A program made the position numbers and the translations under genes. Source: a virus. Taken from it: DNA of 39,017 bases. A model generated the notes under the pieces. The model was given only the letters and a program-made list of their open reading frames with translations. It ran no database searches and was not told where the DNA came from. This document shows, in pieces, positions 7,614 to 14,891 of this stretch (position 1 is its first letter; each line of letters starts with the position of its first letter). The stretch spans positions 1-39,017 of IMG/VR virus record IMGVR_UViG_3300022198_003143; one strand, written 5' to 3'.

Positions 7614-7837
7614 AATTTATTTTTAGGTTAAAAAAAGCAATTGCTAGAATTTTGATTGGATATTTTATTATCGTTAATAGTCAATTTTCTGTAGAAGCAT
7701 ATTCGGACTTTTCCGCTACTGAGCATATCACTTTAAATACTGTTAGGCTTGGTTGGGTAATTATAGGTGTTGCTATTTTTGATTTTATACTTACCCCTAT
7801 TTTAGAATCCCTTGTTTTTAAGGAGGAAGAAGAATGA
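7610..7837 (+). CDS. Small membrane protein
   Basis: A 75-residue protein with two hydrophobic segments: about residues 10-24 (IARILIGYFIIVN) and about 49-66 (LGWVIIGVAIFDFILTPI). A short basic N-terminus suggests the N-end inside. The start is TTG, supported by AGGAGAG seven bases upstream and a TTGA overlap with the previous stop. It ends FKEEEE, where AAGGAGG forms the GroEL ribosome-binding site. It could be a holin-like or membrane-anchoring protein, but its position in the early module argues against a simple lysis role. Confidence 0.65.
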   Translation: MKFIFRLKKAIARILIGYFIIVNSQFSVEAYSDFSATEHITLNTVRLGWVIIGVAIFDFILTPILESLVFKEEEE

Positions 7838-9339
7838 TTACTTATGAAACTGAAGTGAAAGAGAAACTAATGAAAGGTATTAACATCGTTGCTGATGCAG
7901 TATCGCCTACACTTGGCCCACAAGCCAAAACAGCGATTTTGCAAGGAAACCCGCCCGTCATTATCAATGATGGTGTTACTATCACAAAGTATGTTTCTCA
8001 CGAAGACCCGTATGTTCAAATGGGTATTCAAATGGTTCAAAATCTTGCGGCTCAGGCTCAAGATAAATCAGGTGATGGAACGACAACTGCGTGTATTCTA
8101 GCAAGAGAAATCTGTAAAGGTATCTTTGAAGTTTATGATGAGATTCGAAACATTCGTGAATTTCAAAAGAAGTTAGACGAAGTGCAAACCTATGTCCTAA
8201 CTCAAATTCTTGAGAAGTCAAATCCGATTGAAGAAGATGAAGTTTATGAAGTTGCTTTCATTTCCTCTAACAATGACGCTCATGTTGCTGAATTGATTAC
8301 TGAAGCGGTGAAGAAAGTAGGAAAAGATGGCGTGATTACAGTTGAAGAAGGACGAACACACGAAACACGTCTTCTTCTCCGTGAAGGTGTTAGACTCTAT
8401 GAAGGTTATATGAGTCATCTTATGGCTAACAACGAAAACGGAACTTGTGAGTTTGAGAATCCTCTAATCTTTATGTCTAACTTGGCCTTTAGGAACTTCC
8501 AAGACCTCATGCCTATGCTTGAAATTGCTGCTAATCAATCTCGACCTCTCCTTATCATGTGTAAGGGAATAGAAGGTTCAGCAATGAACAACTTGATTAT
8601 GAATATCCTTCAAAAGACTGTTCAGGTAGCCGCCATTCTTTCACCAAACTTCGGTGATGCTCAACTTGACGAATTGGCTGACCTTCAATCATTGGTTGGT
8701 GGTCGAATCTTTAATTCCGAAAGCAAAGACGACGCATCCTTAGTTTCTATTGATGAGTTTGGTTCATGTGAACGGTTGATTGTCGGCAAGGAATACACAA
8801 CTATCATTGGTGGTGAAGGAGATGTTGAAGACAGAATCGCTATTCTTCGAGCATTGGCTGAAGATATGAAGGGCTACGATAAGAACAGGATTAAATCGCG
8901 TATTGCTCGCCTGAAGGGTGGTGTCGCTACAATTCAAGTCGGTGCTTCCTCAACTATGGAAATGCGTGAAACAAAAGAAAGGCTTGATGATGCTCTAAAC
9001 GCAACACGCGCCGCTCTTGCTGAAGGAATTGTTCTCGGTGGCGGTATGACCTATGCAGAAATTGGCTTTTCTTTGGATGCCTCTAACGTAGTCGAGCGAA
9101 TTATTCGGTCTGCTTTGCTCACGCCTCTTTTGGTGCTTATGCAAAACTCGCTTGTTACTGATGTATCGCCAATGAACGCCTTCGATGATGGCGGCTTTAA
9201 CGCTCTTACAGGTGAGTTTGGGACATTGGAGAATGTTTATGACCCTGCTCGCGTTGCGCGTGAATCTTTCTTGGCTGCTATGTCCATTGGTAGGTTATTC
9301 CTTACTACTTCTGTGGCGGTGTTGGTTGATGGTGAGTAA
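7834..9339 (+). CDS. groEL: GroEL-type group I chaperonin (Hsp60)
   Basis: A 501-residue bacterial-type chaperonin, an ATP-driven folding ring, not the archaeal thermosome type. GDGTTTA is at residues 80-86, followed by KVGKDGVITVEEG, the apical GYMSHLMANN segment, RIARLKGGVATIQVG, DDALNATRAALAEG and GGGMTY, each matching GroEL in order. It lacks the GGM-rich tail and is about 45 residues shorter than E. coli GroEL. A strong AAGGAGG lies seven bases before the ATG. With the GroES-like gene it forms a complete virus-coded folding pair, probably for capsid, tail or polymerase proteins. The group I identity is seen in the sequence; the clients are inferred. Confidence 0.96.
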   Translation: MITYETEVKEKLMKGINIVADAVSPTLGPQAKTAILQGNPPVIINDGVTITKYVSHEDPYVQMGIQMVQNLAAQAQDKSGDGTTTACILAREICKGIFEVYDEIRNIREFQKKLDEVQTYVLTQILEKSNPIEEDEVYEVAFISSNNDAHVAELITEAVKKVGKDGVITVEEGRTHETRLLLREGVRLYEGYMSHLMANNENGTCEFENPLIFMSNLAFRNFQDLMPMLEIAANQSRPLLIMCKGIEGSAMNNLIMNILQKTVQVAAILSPNFGDAQLDELADLQSLVGGRIFNSESKDDASLVSIDEFGSCERLIVGKEYTTIIGGEGDVEDRIAILRALAEDMKGYDKNRIKSRIARLKGGVATIQVGASSTMEMRETKERLDDALNATRAALAEGIVLGGGMTYAEIGFSLDASNVVERIIRSALLTPLLVLMQNSLVTDVSPMNAFDDGGFNALTGEFGTLENVYDPARVARESFLAAMSIGRLFLTTSVAVLVDGE

Positions 9340-9724
9340 TAGAGCAATAACAGTAAACTTGCCTGCACCACATGATGCAGAAATAATTTGTCCTATTTGC
9401 GAAGGAAATCGCTGTAAGGTTTGCAATAAAACAGGAAAGATTACCTTTACTCTAAGCCCAAAGATTCCAATTCAAAGAGCCCACATTATCAAATATGTTC
9501 ACGATAATTTGAATGATGTGGCTTTTGAATTAACTCGAATGTATGGACTTGTTCCAGATATTGAGACAAAGGAAGTAGTTCAAGTAGGAGATGGGCAGTT
9601 TGAAATTGTTCAAGTATCTTCTATTGGTGGTTCTTGTTGGATTGCTAACAGGTTAGACGAATTGGAAGCACCACGCTATTTTAGGACATGGAAAGACCTT
9701 GAGAAATTCAAGGAGGAAATTTGA
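9329..9724 (+). CDS. DnaJ-type zinc-finger-containing small protein
   Basis: A 131-residue protein overlapping the GroEL end by 11 bases. Near residues 22-36 it has CPICEGNRCKVCNKTG, a CxxC pair and a second CxxC pair of the type found in the DnaJ zinc domain (CxxCxGxG). The rest is alpha/beta, with ITFTLSPKIPI after the zinc motif and a C-terminal helix rich in Glu/Lys. No J-domain HPD is present, so this is not a full DnaJ. It may help the chaperonin or simply be a zinc protein. The ATG at 9329 is chosen for minimal overlap. Confidence 0.7.
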   Translation: MVSNRAITVNLPAPHDAEIICPICEGNRCKVCNKTGKITFTLSPKIPIQRAHIIKYVHDNLNDVAFELTRMYGLVPDIETKEVVQVGDGQFEIVQVSSIGGSCWIANRLDELEAPRYFRTWKDLEKFKEEI

Positions 9725-9930
9725 TGACAAGCGATGATTTTGAAATGATTGGGAGTATTCCCAGAAACTCCACCGATGTAGTAAAGGTCCGAAAGGGAAA
9801 TTACTATAATATTGATGTAATTGATATTCGGTGGTTTAAAGACGATAAGATTTCCCGTAAAGGTATTCGTCTTAACCGGACAGAAGCCCGTATGCTTCTA
9901 AACCTTCTAAGGAGGGAACTAGATGATTAA
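9724..9930 (+). CDS. Hypothetical protein, 68 aa
   Basis: A small charged protein starting at an ATG that shares its A with the previous stop (TGATG), with AAGGAGG at 9711-9717. The sequence has beta-strand-like stretches (YYNIDVIDIRWF) and a C-terminal amphipathic helix (EARMLLNLLRRELDD), a layout seen in small phage single-domain proteins with a strand-strand-helix form. The end encodes AAGGAGGG for the next gene. Function unknown. Confidence 0.65.
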   Translation: MTSDDFEMIGSIPRNSTDVVKVRKGNYYNIDVIDIRWFKDDKISRKGIRLNRTEARMLLNLLRRELDD

Positions 9931-10195
9931 GCAAAGAATTAGTGAAATTCAGGCTAAAAAGGCTGTAAGAAATGCAAATAAAAATAGGCAGTATGGACAC
10001 GGAGCAATCCCAAGATTTGTTAAACGAGCATCAGAAATCGTAGATTTATTTGCTAAGATTGTTGAAAAGAATATGGAAGTCCCTGCCGGTCAGGGTCTTC
10101 GTGGCTCACGGGTTCAACCATATAATGTTGATATTGCATATGTGCAAGCATATGACGCACTACGCCGTGTATTAGAAGGAGAGGAAGAAGAATGA
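9923..10195 (+). CDS. Hypothetical protein, 90 aa
   Basis: A 90-residue protein, basic N-terminus and helical throughout, ending GEEEE. AAGGAGGG is just upstream, and the first bases overlap the previous gene by 8. It contains QYGHGAIPRFVKRASEI, which I cannot place in a family. The 3' end GAGGAAGAAGAATGA serves the next gene. Function unknown. Confidence 0.65.
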   Translation: MIKQRISEIQAKKAVRNANKNRQYGHGAIPRFVKRASEIVDLFAKIVEKNMEVPAGQGLRGSRVQPYNVDIAYVQAYDALRRVLEGEEEE

Positions 10196-10560
10196 ACACT
10201 AACAAACTTTATTTGGTGACTAAGAACGATAAGCAATATGCTTCTTGGGCAAAGCAAATGGGAAACAAACTAGGAAAGAATACTCTTTTGTTTGACCATT
10301 TTCAATCCCAAGTTGGTGAAATGAGATATGCAAATGAATTGGCTAAGGCTAGTTTCATTTGTTATTGGGAAATCCAAACGAGTAATAGCCTTGCGCGTCT
10401 TGCTCCTGCAATAACTCAAGCAACTCTCATTCAAATGACCCATCGTTTCTTAGAACAAGAAAAGTTTGAAGAAGTGGAAGTTACTTCCCAACTCATTTCT
10501 AACTTTTTGCGACTACTTGGGAGGCTTGATGATGAAGTATCAGAAGATGAAGAAGAGTGA
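10192..10560 (+). CDS. Hypothetical protein, 122 aa
   Basis: A 122-residue acidic protein in ATGA overlap with its predecessor. It has an alpha/beta N-terminus (KLYLVTKNDKQYASWAKQMG) and a helical C-terminal half ending in an acidic tail. No motif was recognised. It sits directly upstream of the ligase region. Function unknown. Confidence 0.65.
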   Translation: MNTNKLYLVTKNDKQYASWAKQMGNKLGKNTLLFDHFQSQVGEMRYANELAKASFICYWEIQTSNSLARLAPAITQATLIQMTHRFLEQEKFEEVEVTSQLISNFLRLLGRLDDEVSEDEEE

Positions 10561-10780
10561 ATGGTTAATTTTGGCTAAAATCTTACACTATGAATACGTG
10601 GCTAAATCTATTACAGGCCGAGATACAATGTGTGAAATGATTAGAAACTTAATTTATACAGTAAATACAGAGGTGAATTTTAATGACATGGAAAATGATG
10701 TGCAATCTGCTGGAAGCGACGGACAATCTGCTACCAAGCAAACAAATCTCAATGATTTCAAGAGAAATGGGGAATTTTGA
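10532..10780 (+). CDS. Hypothetical protein overlapping the ligase start
   Basis: An 82-residue frame. GGGAGG lies seven bases before this ATG; an ATG at 10547 is an alternative. The first 50 residues (KKSEWLILAKILHYEYVAKS and on) look like normal protein. The last 32 are Asn/Asp/Gln/Ser rich and overlap the ligase N-terminus by 98 bases in another frame. Either both are translated or the ligase begins later. Function unknown. Confidence 0.5.
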   Translation: MKYQKMKKSEWLILAKILHYEYVAKSITGRDTMCEMIRNLIYTVNTEVNFNDMENDVQSAGSDGQSATKQTNLNDFKRNGEF

Positions 10781-12209
10781 AAACAAGAGTAGTCTTTTGG
10801 CTATTCTTGCTATGGAATACCCGTCAAACAACATAGGACTTGCGAGGGCAAAGAAGTGGGTAGCAAATGTATTTGATATCCACGATGAAGAGATTGAAGG
10901 AGATTATGTTGTCTATGAAGACATGGGCGACGTGGTTTATTTCTTAGATTCTTCAGCAGAATCAAACGGAGAAACTTCAATCAATACTATTCTTCGTATT
11001 CTTGGCTCTGATTGCTCAGGTGTAGGTTCAGATTCTTACAGGGTATTTGAAGGTTTAATGAATTCCCTTTCTTCTCTTGAGCGGAAGTGGTTCATGCGTT
11101 ATTGGCTACGAACCCCTCGTAATGGTATTAACAAGGGAAATGTAGTTAAGATGCTAGCAAAGCATTTTAATAAGAAGGTAACTGATGTGAAGAAGCACGT
11201 TTCTTTTAACACTATTGAGAATGTTTGTCAATACTATATGGGTAATATGGAACCCCCTATGGTTCTGAATCACGGAACATTTGTTGCTCCTATGTTAGCA
11301 AAATCTGTTCCTCTTAACAAGTGGCCTAAGAATAAAATTGTGGATTACAAGTATGACGGTAATCGTTACCAAATTCATAAGAAAGGAGACAATGTAATTA
11401 TCTTCAACCGCAAGGGTTCAATTACTACACAACAATATCCTGATGTTGTTGAGATTATTCGTGCTTATGATTGTGATAACGCTATCTTTGACGGTGAAAT
11501 CTATCCGGTGAACACAGATGGTTCACCTGCGCCACATCAGAACTTAGGAACCCGCGTTCATTCTAAGGACCATGCAGAAGCGGTTAGAAGATGCCCTGTG
11601 GCTTGGGTAATCTTCGATTGCTTGAAGATGAACGGTGAAGTCGTAATGGACCGCACATACACGCATAGGCTTCAGGTTATGCAAGGCTTAGGCAACCAAG
11701 CCCACCGACAACTTGAGGGAGATGCAATCGCTTTCTATCATCAGGCAATTAATGACGGTTTCGAGGGCATTATCGTAAAAGATGCGAATGCCAAATATCA
11801 GCCCGGAAAACGTTCTGTTTCTTGGGTTAAACATAAACCACCACGAATAGAGTTAGATGTTGTAATTGTTGCAGGTGCATATGGTGAAGGAAAACGCTCA
11901 GGTGTGTTTGGAACCTATGAGATTGCAGTTAAGTCAGGTGGTTTATATATTGTGGTCGGTTCGGTTGGAACCGGCTTCTCAGATGCAGATTTGATTAGAT
12001 TAACTAATGATTTGCGTAAGAACATCGAATCAGTAAAGAATGGAAAGTATCAATTCCTTCCGAGAATCGTTCTCGAAGTTAGTGCTGATTTGATTACTCG
12101 TGATGCTAAAGGAAACATTGGTCTTCGATTTCCTAGAGTAACGAGAATCCGTGATGATAAGTTTCCTCAGGACATTAATACAATTGAAGACGTTATGGAG
12201 ATGATGTGA
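10683..12209 (+). CDS. lig: ATP-dependent DNA ligase (archaeal/eukaryal Lig1 type)
   Basis: A 508-residue nick-sealing ligase. An N-terminal DNA-binding helical domain (about 1-190) is followed by the adenylation domain with motif I KYDGNR, adenylated Lys223. FDGEI is motif III, EGIIVKD motif IV and SWVKHKP motif V. A C-terminal OB domain with a RxxRxRxDK-like motif VI (RVTRIRDDK) ends near residue 493. The length is close to archaeal Lig1 (about 560 aa). GAGGTG seven bases before the ATG supports this start. It would join Okazaki fragments made by the neighbouring primase, polymerase and clamp genes. Confidence 0.95.
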   Translation: MTWKMMCNLLEATDNLLPSKQISMISREMGNFENKSSLLAILAMEYPSNNIGLARAKKWVANVFDIHDEEIEGDYVVYEDMGDVVYFLDSSAESNGETSINTILRILGSDCSGVGSDSYRVFEGLMNSLSSLERKWFMRYWLRTPRNGINKGNVVKMLAKHFNKKVTDVKKHVSFNTIENVCQYYMGNMEPPMVLNHGTFVAPMLAKSVPLNKWPKNKIVDYKYDGNRYQIHKKGDNVIIFNRKGSITTQQYPDVVEIIRAYDCDNAIFDGEIYPVNTDGSPAPHQNLGTRVHSKDHAEAVRRCPVAWVIFDCLKMNGEVVMDRTYTHRLQVMQGLGNQAHRQLEGDAIAFYHQAINDGFEGIIVKDANAKYQPGKRSVSWVKHKPPRIELDVVIVAGAYGEGKRSGVFGTYEIAVKSGGLYIVVGSVGTGFSDADLIRLTNDLRKNIESVKNGKYQFLPRIVLEVSADLITRDAKGNIGLRFPRVTRIRDDKFPQDINTIEDVMEMM

Positions 12210-12538
12210 TGACTAGAACATATAAATACTTTTTAGATAACCAAAGTGCAGCAATGGAAATTGAAAAGATGAAGAAGGATGAAGTAGGTAAGGCTATCAA
12301 AATTACCTATGATAGAATTCGTTCTCAATTCTATATTCTCCGTAATCTTCATTCTCGCTTGGGTGATATCAGGAATGCACCTCCTACAGATTCAAAGAGG
12401 AAAATTGCAAAACTCTTGAAAATCAAGTCAACCAATAACCGTGAAGAGAGATTGATGGCTATTATTGACGCGGCAAGGACTTTCATTGAAACAGACAATT
12501 TTGATGCAGCAAAAGCGATTTTGAAACAGGAGGTTTAA
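12209..12538 (+). CDS. Hypothetical helical protein
   Basis: A 109-residue, basic, mostly helical protein. The ATG at 12209 shares a base with the ligase stop (TGATG) and has GGAG upstream; a GTG at 12206 is less likely. Visible segments are VGKAIKITYDRIRSQFYILR and a C-terminal helix (FDAAKAILKQEV). No motif was recognised. It lies between the ligase and the histone-fold gene and could bind nucleic acid, by charge only. Confidence 0.65.
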   Translation: MTRTYKYFLDNQSAAMEIEKMKKDEVGKAIKITYDRIRSQFYILRNLHSRLGDIRNAPPTDSKRKIAKLLKIKSTNNREERLMAIIDAARTFIETDNFDAAKAILKQEV

Positions 12539-12540
12539 AC

Positions 12541-12996
12541 ATGATTAAAGAAGGACAGTTTACTATTATTGAAGGAAAAACCTTTCAAGTCGTTAGAATT
12601 GAAGATGAATTTGCCTATCTTCACAACGTCGAAACCTATATGGGTCGCCCAAGAAAGATGCTTCTGAGCCGAGTCCCATACTTCGATGAGAGCGGGCAAC
12701 TGATTGTTCCAGAAATCAAGAAAACGCAGATTCCTAGGAGGAAACTAATTTCAAAAATAAATATTAGAGAGATTGCTAAAGAGAAAACAGATAAACAGGT
12801 TTCAAAGAAAGCAATAATGTTTATTGAAGAGCAGGTCCGTTTCTTGTGTGAATATCTTATTATCAATGCCGATGAAACTGCTGATAAACATAATCATACA
12901 AGAATTGGACCTGAACACGTTAGTCACGTCCAATTTCCTGAACTCAATACTGAAGTATGCATTGACCACAAAAAATATATTGAGGATGGTCTTTGA
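12541..12996 (+). CDS. Histone-fold protein with N-terminal extension
   Basis: A 151-residue protein. The first ~70 residues are a small beta-rich domain. Residues about 76-130 align without gaps to archaeal histones such as HMfB. Helix 1 is IREIAKEKTDKQ, the loop VSKKA matches the V-S-x-x-A of histones, a long helix 2 follows (FIEEQVRFLCEYLIINADET), and then TRIGPEHV for the second loop and helix 3 start, matching KTIKAEDI. About 20 residues follow. Histone folds dimerise and wrap DNA; some instead serve in transcription complexes. AGGAGG upstream supports the ATG. The fold call rests on the pattern; DNA wrapping is inferred. Confidence 0.8.
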   Translation: MIKEGQFTIIEGKTFQVVRIEDEFAYLHNVETYMGRPRKMLLSRVPYFDESGQLIVPEIKKTQIPRRKLISKINIREIAKEKTDKQVSKKAIMFIEEQVRFLCEYLIINADETADKHNHTRIGPEHVSHVQFPELNTEVCIDHKKYIEDGL

Positions 12997-13353
12997 ATGT
13001 ATCAAGATAGCCTCATCCAAGAATGGTTAACCCGCTTTGATGATTTAACATCGTTTAGTTTTATGGTTTATTTTGAATTAGATGAACCAACTTTACAGTT
13101 TTTAGCAAAGGGTTTAGTGGCGAGGTTGAATTTTATTGGTGATGAAGGTCTTTTTGCTGTTGTTCATGACACAGTTGATGAAGAACTAGCAAAGGCATTA
13201 GGGACATATAGAGGAACATCCTTTACTATTATTTTTCCGGGAATGTGTGAAGATTTAGAACCATTGATTGAAGACACTATTTTGGAAGGACTCAAATTTA
13301 TTAGAGTTAAGGCTGAGTATTTAGGTATTACAAAGGTGAATGATTATGTATAA
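12997..13353 (+). CDS. Hypothetical protein, 118 aa
   Basis: A 118-residue acidic alpha/beta protein that starts directly after the histone-fold stop. It contains SFSFMVYFELDEPTLQFLAK, GLFAVVHDT and TSFTIIFPGMCEDLEPL, alternating strands and helices, with no catalytic motif that I can identify. It overlaps the LAGLIDADG-like gene by 8 bases. Function unknown. Confidence 0.65.
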   Translation: MYQDSLIQEWLTRFDDLTSFSFMVYFELDEPTLQFLAKGLVARLNFIGDEGLFAVVHDTVDEELAKALGTYRGTSFTIIFPGMCEDLEPLIEDTILEGLKFIRVKAEYLGITKVNDYV

Positions 13354-13741
13354 TAGAGATATGCTTACAGGTATCTATCTTGCTCATTCTAAGATTGATT
13401 TTCACATTGAGCATTCTAACACAGTTAGCATTGGCTACACAGTTAGAATCCGTGTAAATCTTAGAGCCGAGTTAGATTTCTTGGAAGGAGTAAAGCGAAG
13501 CCTTTTTCAACATGGAATTGAAAGTGTTCTAAAAGAAAAGGAAAACAAGACACGTCCCAAGCCAATTCTAAAAATTGGTGGGATTAAGAATCTGTATCTT
13601 CTTACAGAGATGGTATCAGATTTACCTGATTCTAAAAATGAATGGTCAAACTTTAGAAAGGCCGTTGAAATTATCAGTAACAAAGAGCATTTAGAATTGG
13701 AAGGAATTGAAAAATTAATGGAACTCAAAGGTGTGCTATAA
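13346..13741 (+). CDS. LAGLIDADG homing-endonuclease-like protein, degenerate
   Basis: A 131-residue single-domain protein resembling LAGLIDADG endonucleases. The N-terminal helix LTGIYLAHSK sits where LAGLIDADGS is expected and is followed by strands (FHIEH, YTVRIRVNL) and DFLEGVKRSLFQHGI. The C-terminal part has the typical LKIGGIKNLYLLTEM, FRKAVEIISNKEHLELEGIE and LMELKG. The acidic catalytic residue at the end of the LAGLIDADG helix is replaced by His, so cleavage is probably lost. GGTGA six bases upstream supports the ATG at 13346. It is free-standing with no intron or intein, so it may be a domesticated DNA-binding protein. Confidence 0.7.
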   Translation: MYNRDMLTGIYLAHSKIDFHIEHSNTVSIGYTVRIRVNLRAELDFLEGVKRSLFQHGIESVLKEKENKTRPKPILKIGGIKNLYLLTEMVSDLPDSKNEWSNFRKAVEIISNKEHLELEGIEKLMELKGVL

Positions 13742-14586
13742 TGGGATTAACTAATTTGAATAAAAAGAGAGCAATTCTAATTACCGGAAAACCCGGAACA
13801 GGAAAATCAACAAAGGCTCTCACGTTTTGTGAAGACCCCTTGATTTTGTTTGCTAACGAAGCAGATACGACTGACTTGGGTTCATTCCCAACAGATAGAG
13901 GTATTGTGATTGAAGATGTTCACCATAAGCCGAACAAGGAAGACATTCTGTATATCTTGAGGAATTACAAGGGCCAAGTAGTTTTGACTTCTATTAACGA
14001 GAAGTCGGTTCCTCAAGAAATCAAGAATATGTGTGAAATTAAGAGAGCAGGTAGTGTGAATTACCTTCGTGATTCAATCATGGGAATTGCACCTCGTAGT
14101 GATGCTCCTTCAATGACTGAGTTAGATACGTTCTCTCTTGTTCAAATGTATCTAAAAGAAACTAATAGAGATAGGGTTGCTGATGCTCTTATCTTTAACA
14201 AGCCATCAGATACTCAAATTGTTTCTTGGCTTGTTGAAAATATGCACCCTAACAGATTAATTTTTGTTGATGGTGTAGTGAAGAGAAGGTGGTCTTCTGA
14301 TTATTTTTATCAGATGCTCGCTTATGCTCATCAAGGTAATTCATTCGGGAGAGTATCAATGCCTAAGAGTAATACTTACTCGAAGGTTCCACCAATTTGT
14401 CGTAAACTCGGAGTTAAGAATGAAAGACTTCTTCGACAACTTCTTAAAGATGAAGAGTTTGTTAATATGGCAAAGAAGAAATTAAACAACGCTGAATGTC
14501 GAATTTTAGGCATCGGTGAAAAGAAACGAAGAAAGAAAACGGACCCCGTTGTTTATGACGTGGGTTCATTAGAATTATTTATGTGA
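13741..14586 (+). CDS. AAA+ ATPase, probable clamp-loader large-like subunit
   Basis: A 281-residue AAA+ protein with Walker A GKPGTGKST at residues 16-24. A sensor-1-like strand VVLTSINEKSVPQEI resembles RFC large subunits, and a helical collar region follows. There is no clear DExx Walker B; a VIEDVHH segment stands in its place. The C-terminus VGSLELFM could be a weak clamp-binding peptide. It lies one small gene upstream of the RFC small subunit, as expected for an archaeal RFC-L/RFC-S pair, but is much shorter than RFC-L (about 480 aa). The assignment rests on context and AAA+ features. Confidence 0.72.
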   Translation: MGLTNLNKKRAILITGKPGTGKSTKALTFCEDPLILFANEADTTDLGSFPTDRGIVIEDVHHKPNKEDILYILRNYKGQVVLTSINEKSVPQEIKNMCEIKRAGSVNYLRDSIMGIAPRSDAPSMTELDTFSLVQMYLKETNRDRVADALIFNKPSDTQIVSWLVENMHPNRLIFVDGVVKRRWSSDYFYQMLAYAHQGNSFGRVSMPKSNTYSKVPPICRKLGVKNERLLRQLLKDEEFVNMAKKKLNNAECRILGIGEKKRRKKTDPVVYDVGSLELFM

Positions 14587-14591
14587 TTATT

Positions 14592-14891
14592 ATGGGAACT
14601 AAAGTAAGTAAATTTAAAAAACGCAAAACACTTAACAAAGCATTTGATATTGTTAATGCTAGCGAAAGCCCTCTACTATGTAGAGAAATAGTAGAGAAAA
14701 TTGAAGATGATTCTATTACGGTAGGAAGATTGTCGCAATGGCTTAAAGCAGATAAAAGATTCAAAAAAACAATGACTAGAATTTATGTTCCTGCTGATAC
14801 ACTTAACCAATATTATAGTGGAGGACATATATATGAATACACAATTTTCAATGAAGGAGAAGATTTAAATGTTGTGGACAGAAAAGTATAG
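14592..14891 (+). CDS. Putative winged-helix protein
   Basis: A 99-residue basic protein. A helix-turn-helix-like stretch (LLCREIVEKI...ITVGRLSQWLKADKRF) followed by TRIYVP suggests a winged helix. No strong ribosome-binding site is seen; a GTG at 14583 overlapping the previous stop is an alternative start. It lies between the two clamp-loader genes and overlaps the RFC start by 23 bases. It might be a loader accessory or regulator; the function is not established. Confidence 0.55.
   Translation: MGTKVSKFKKRKTLNKAFDIVNASESPLLCREIVEKIEDDSITVGRLSQWLKADKRFKKTMTRIYVPADTLNQYYSGGHIYEYTIFNEGEDLNVVDRKV

Noticed and set aside
7834-9339. Assignment of the chaperonin to the archaeal thermosome type.
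   Set aside because: The motifs GDGTTTA, GKDGVITVEEG and DDALNATRAA and the GroES-like partner fit group I, not group II.
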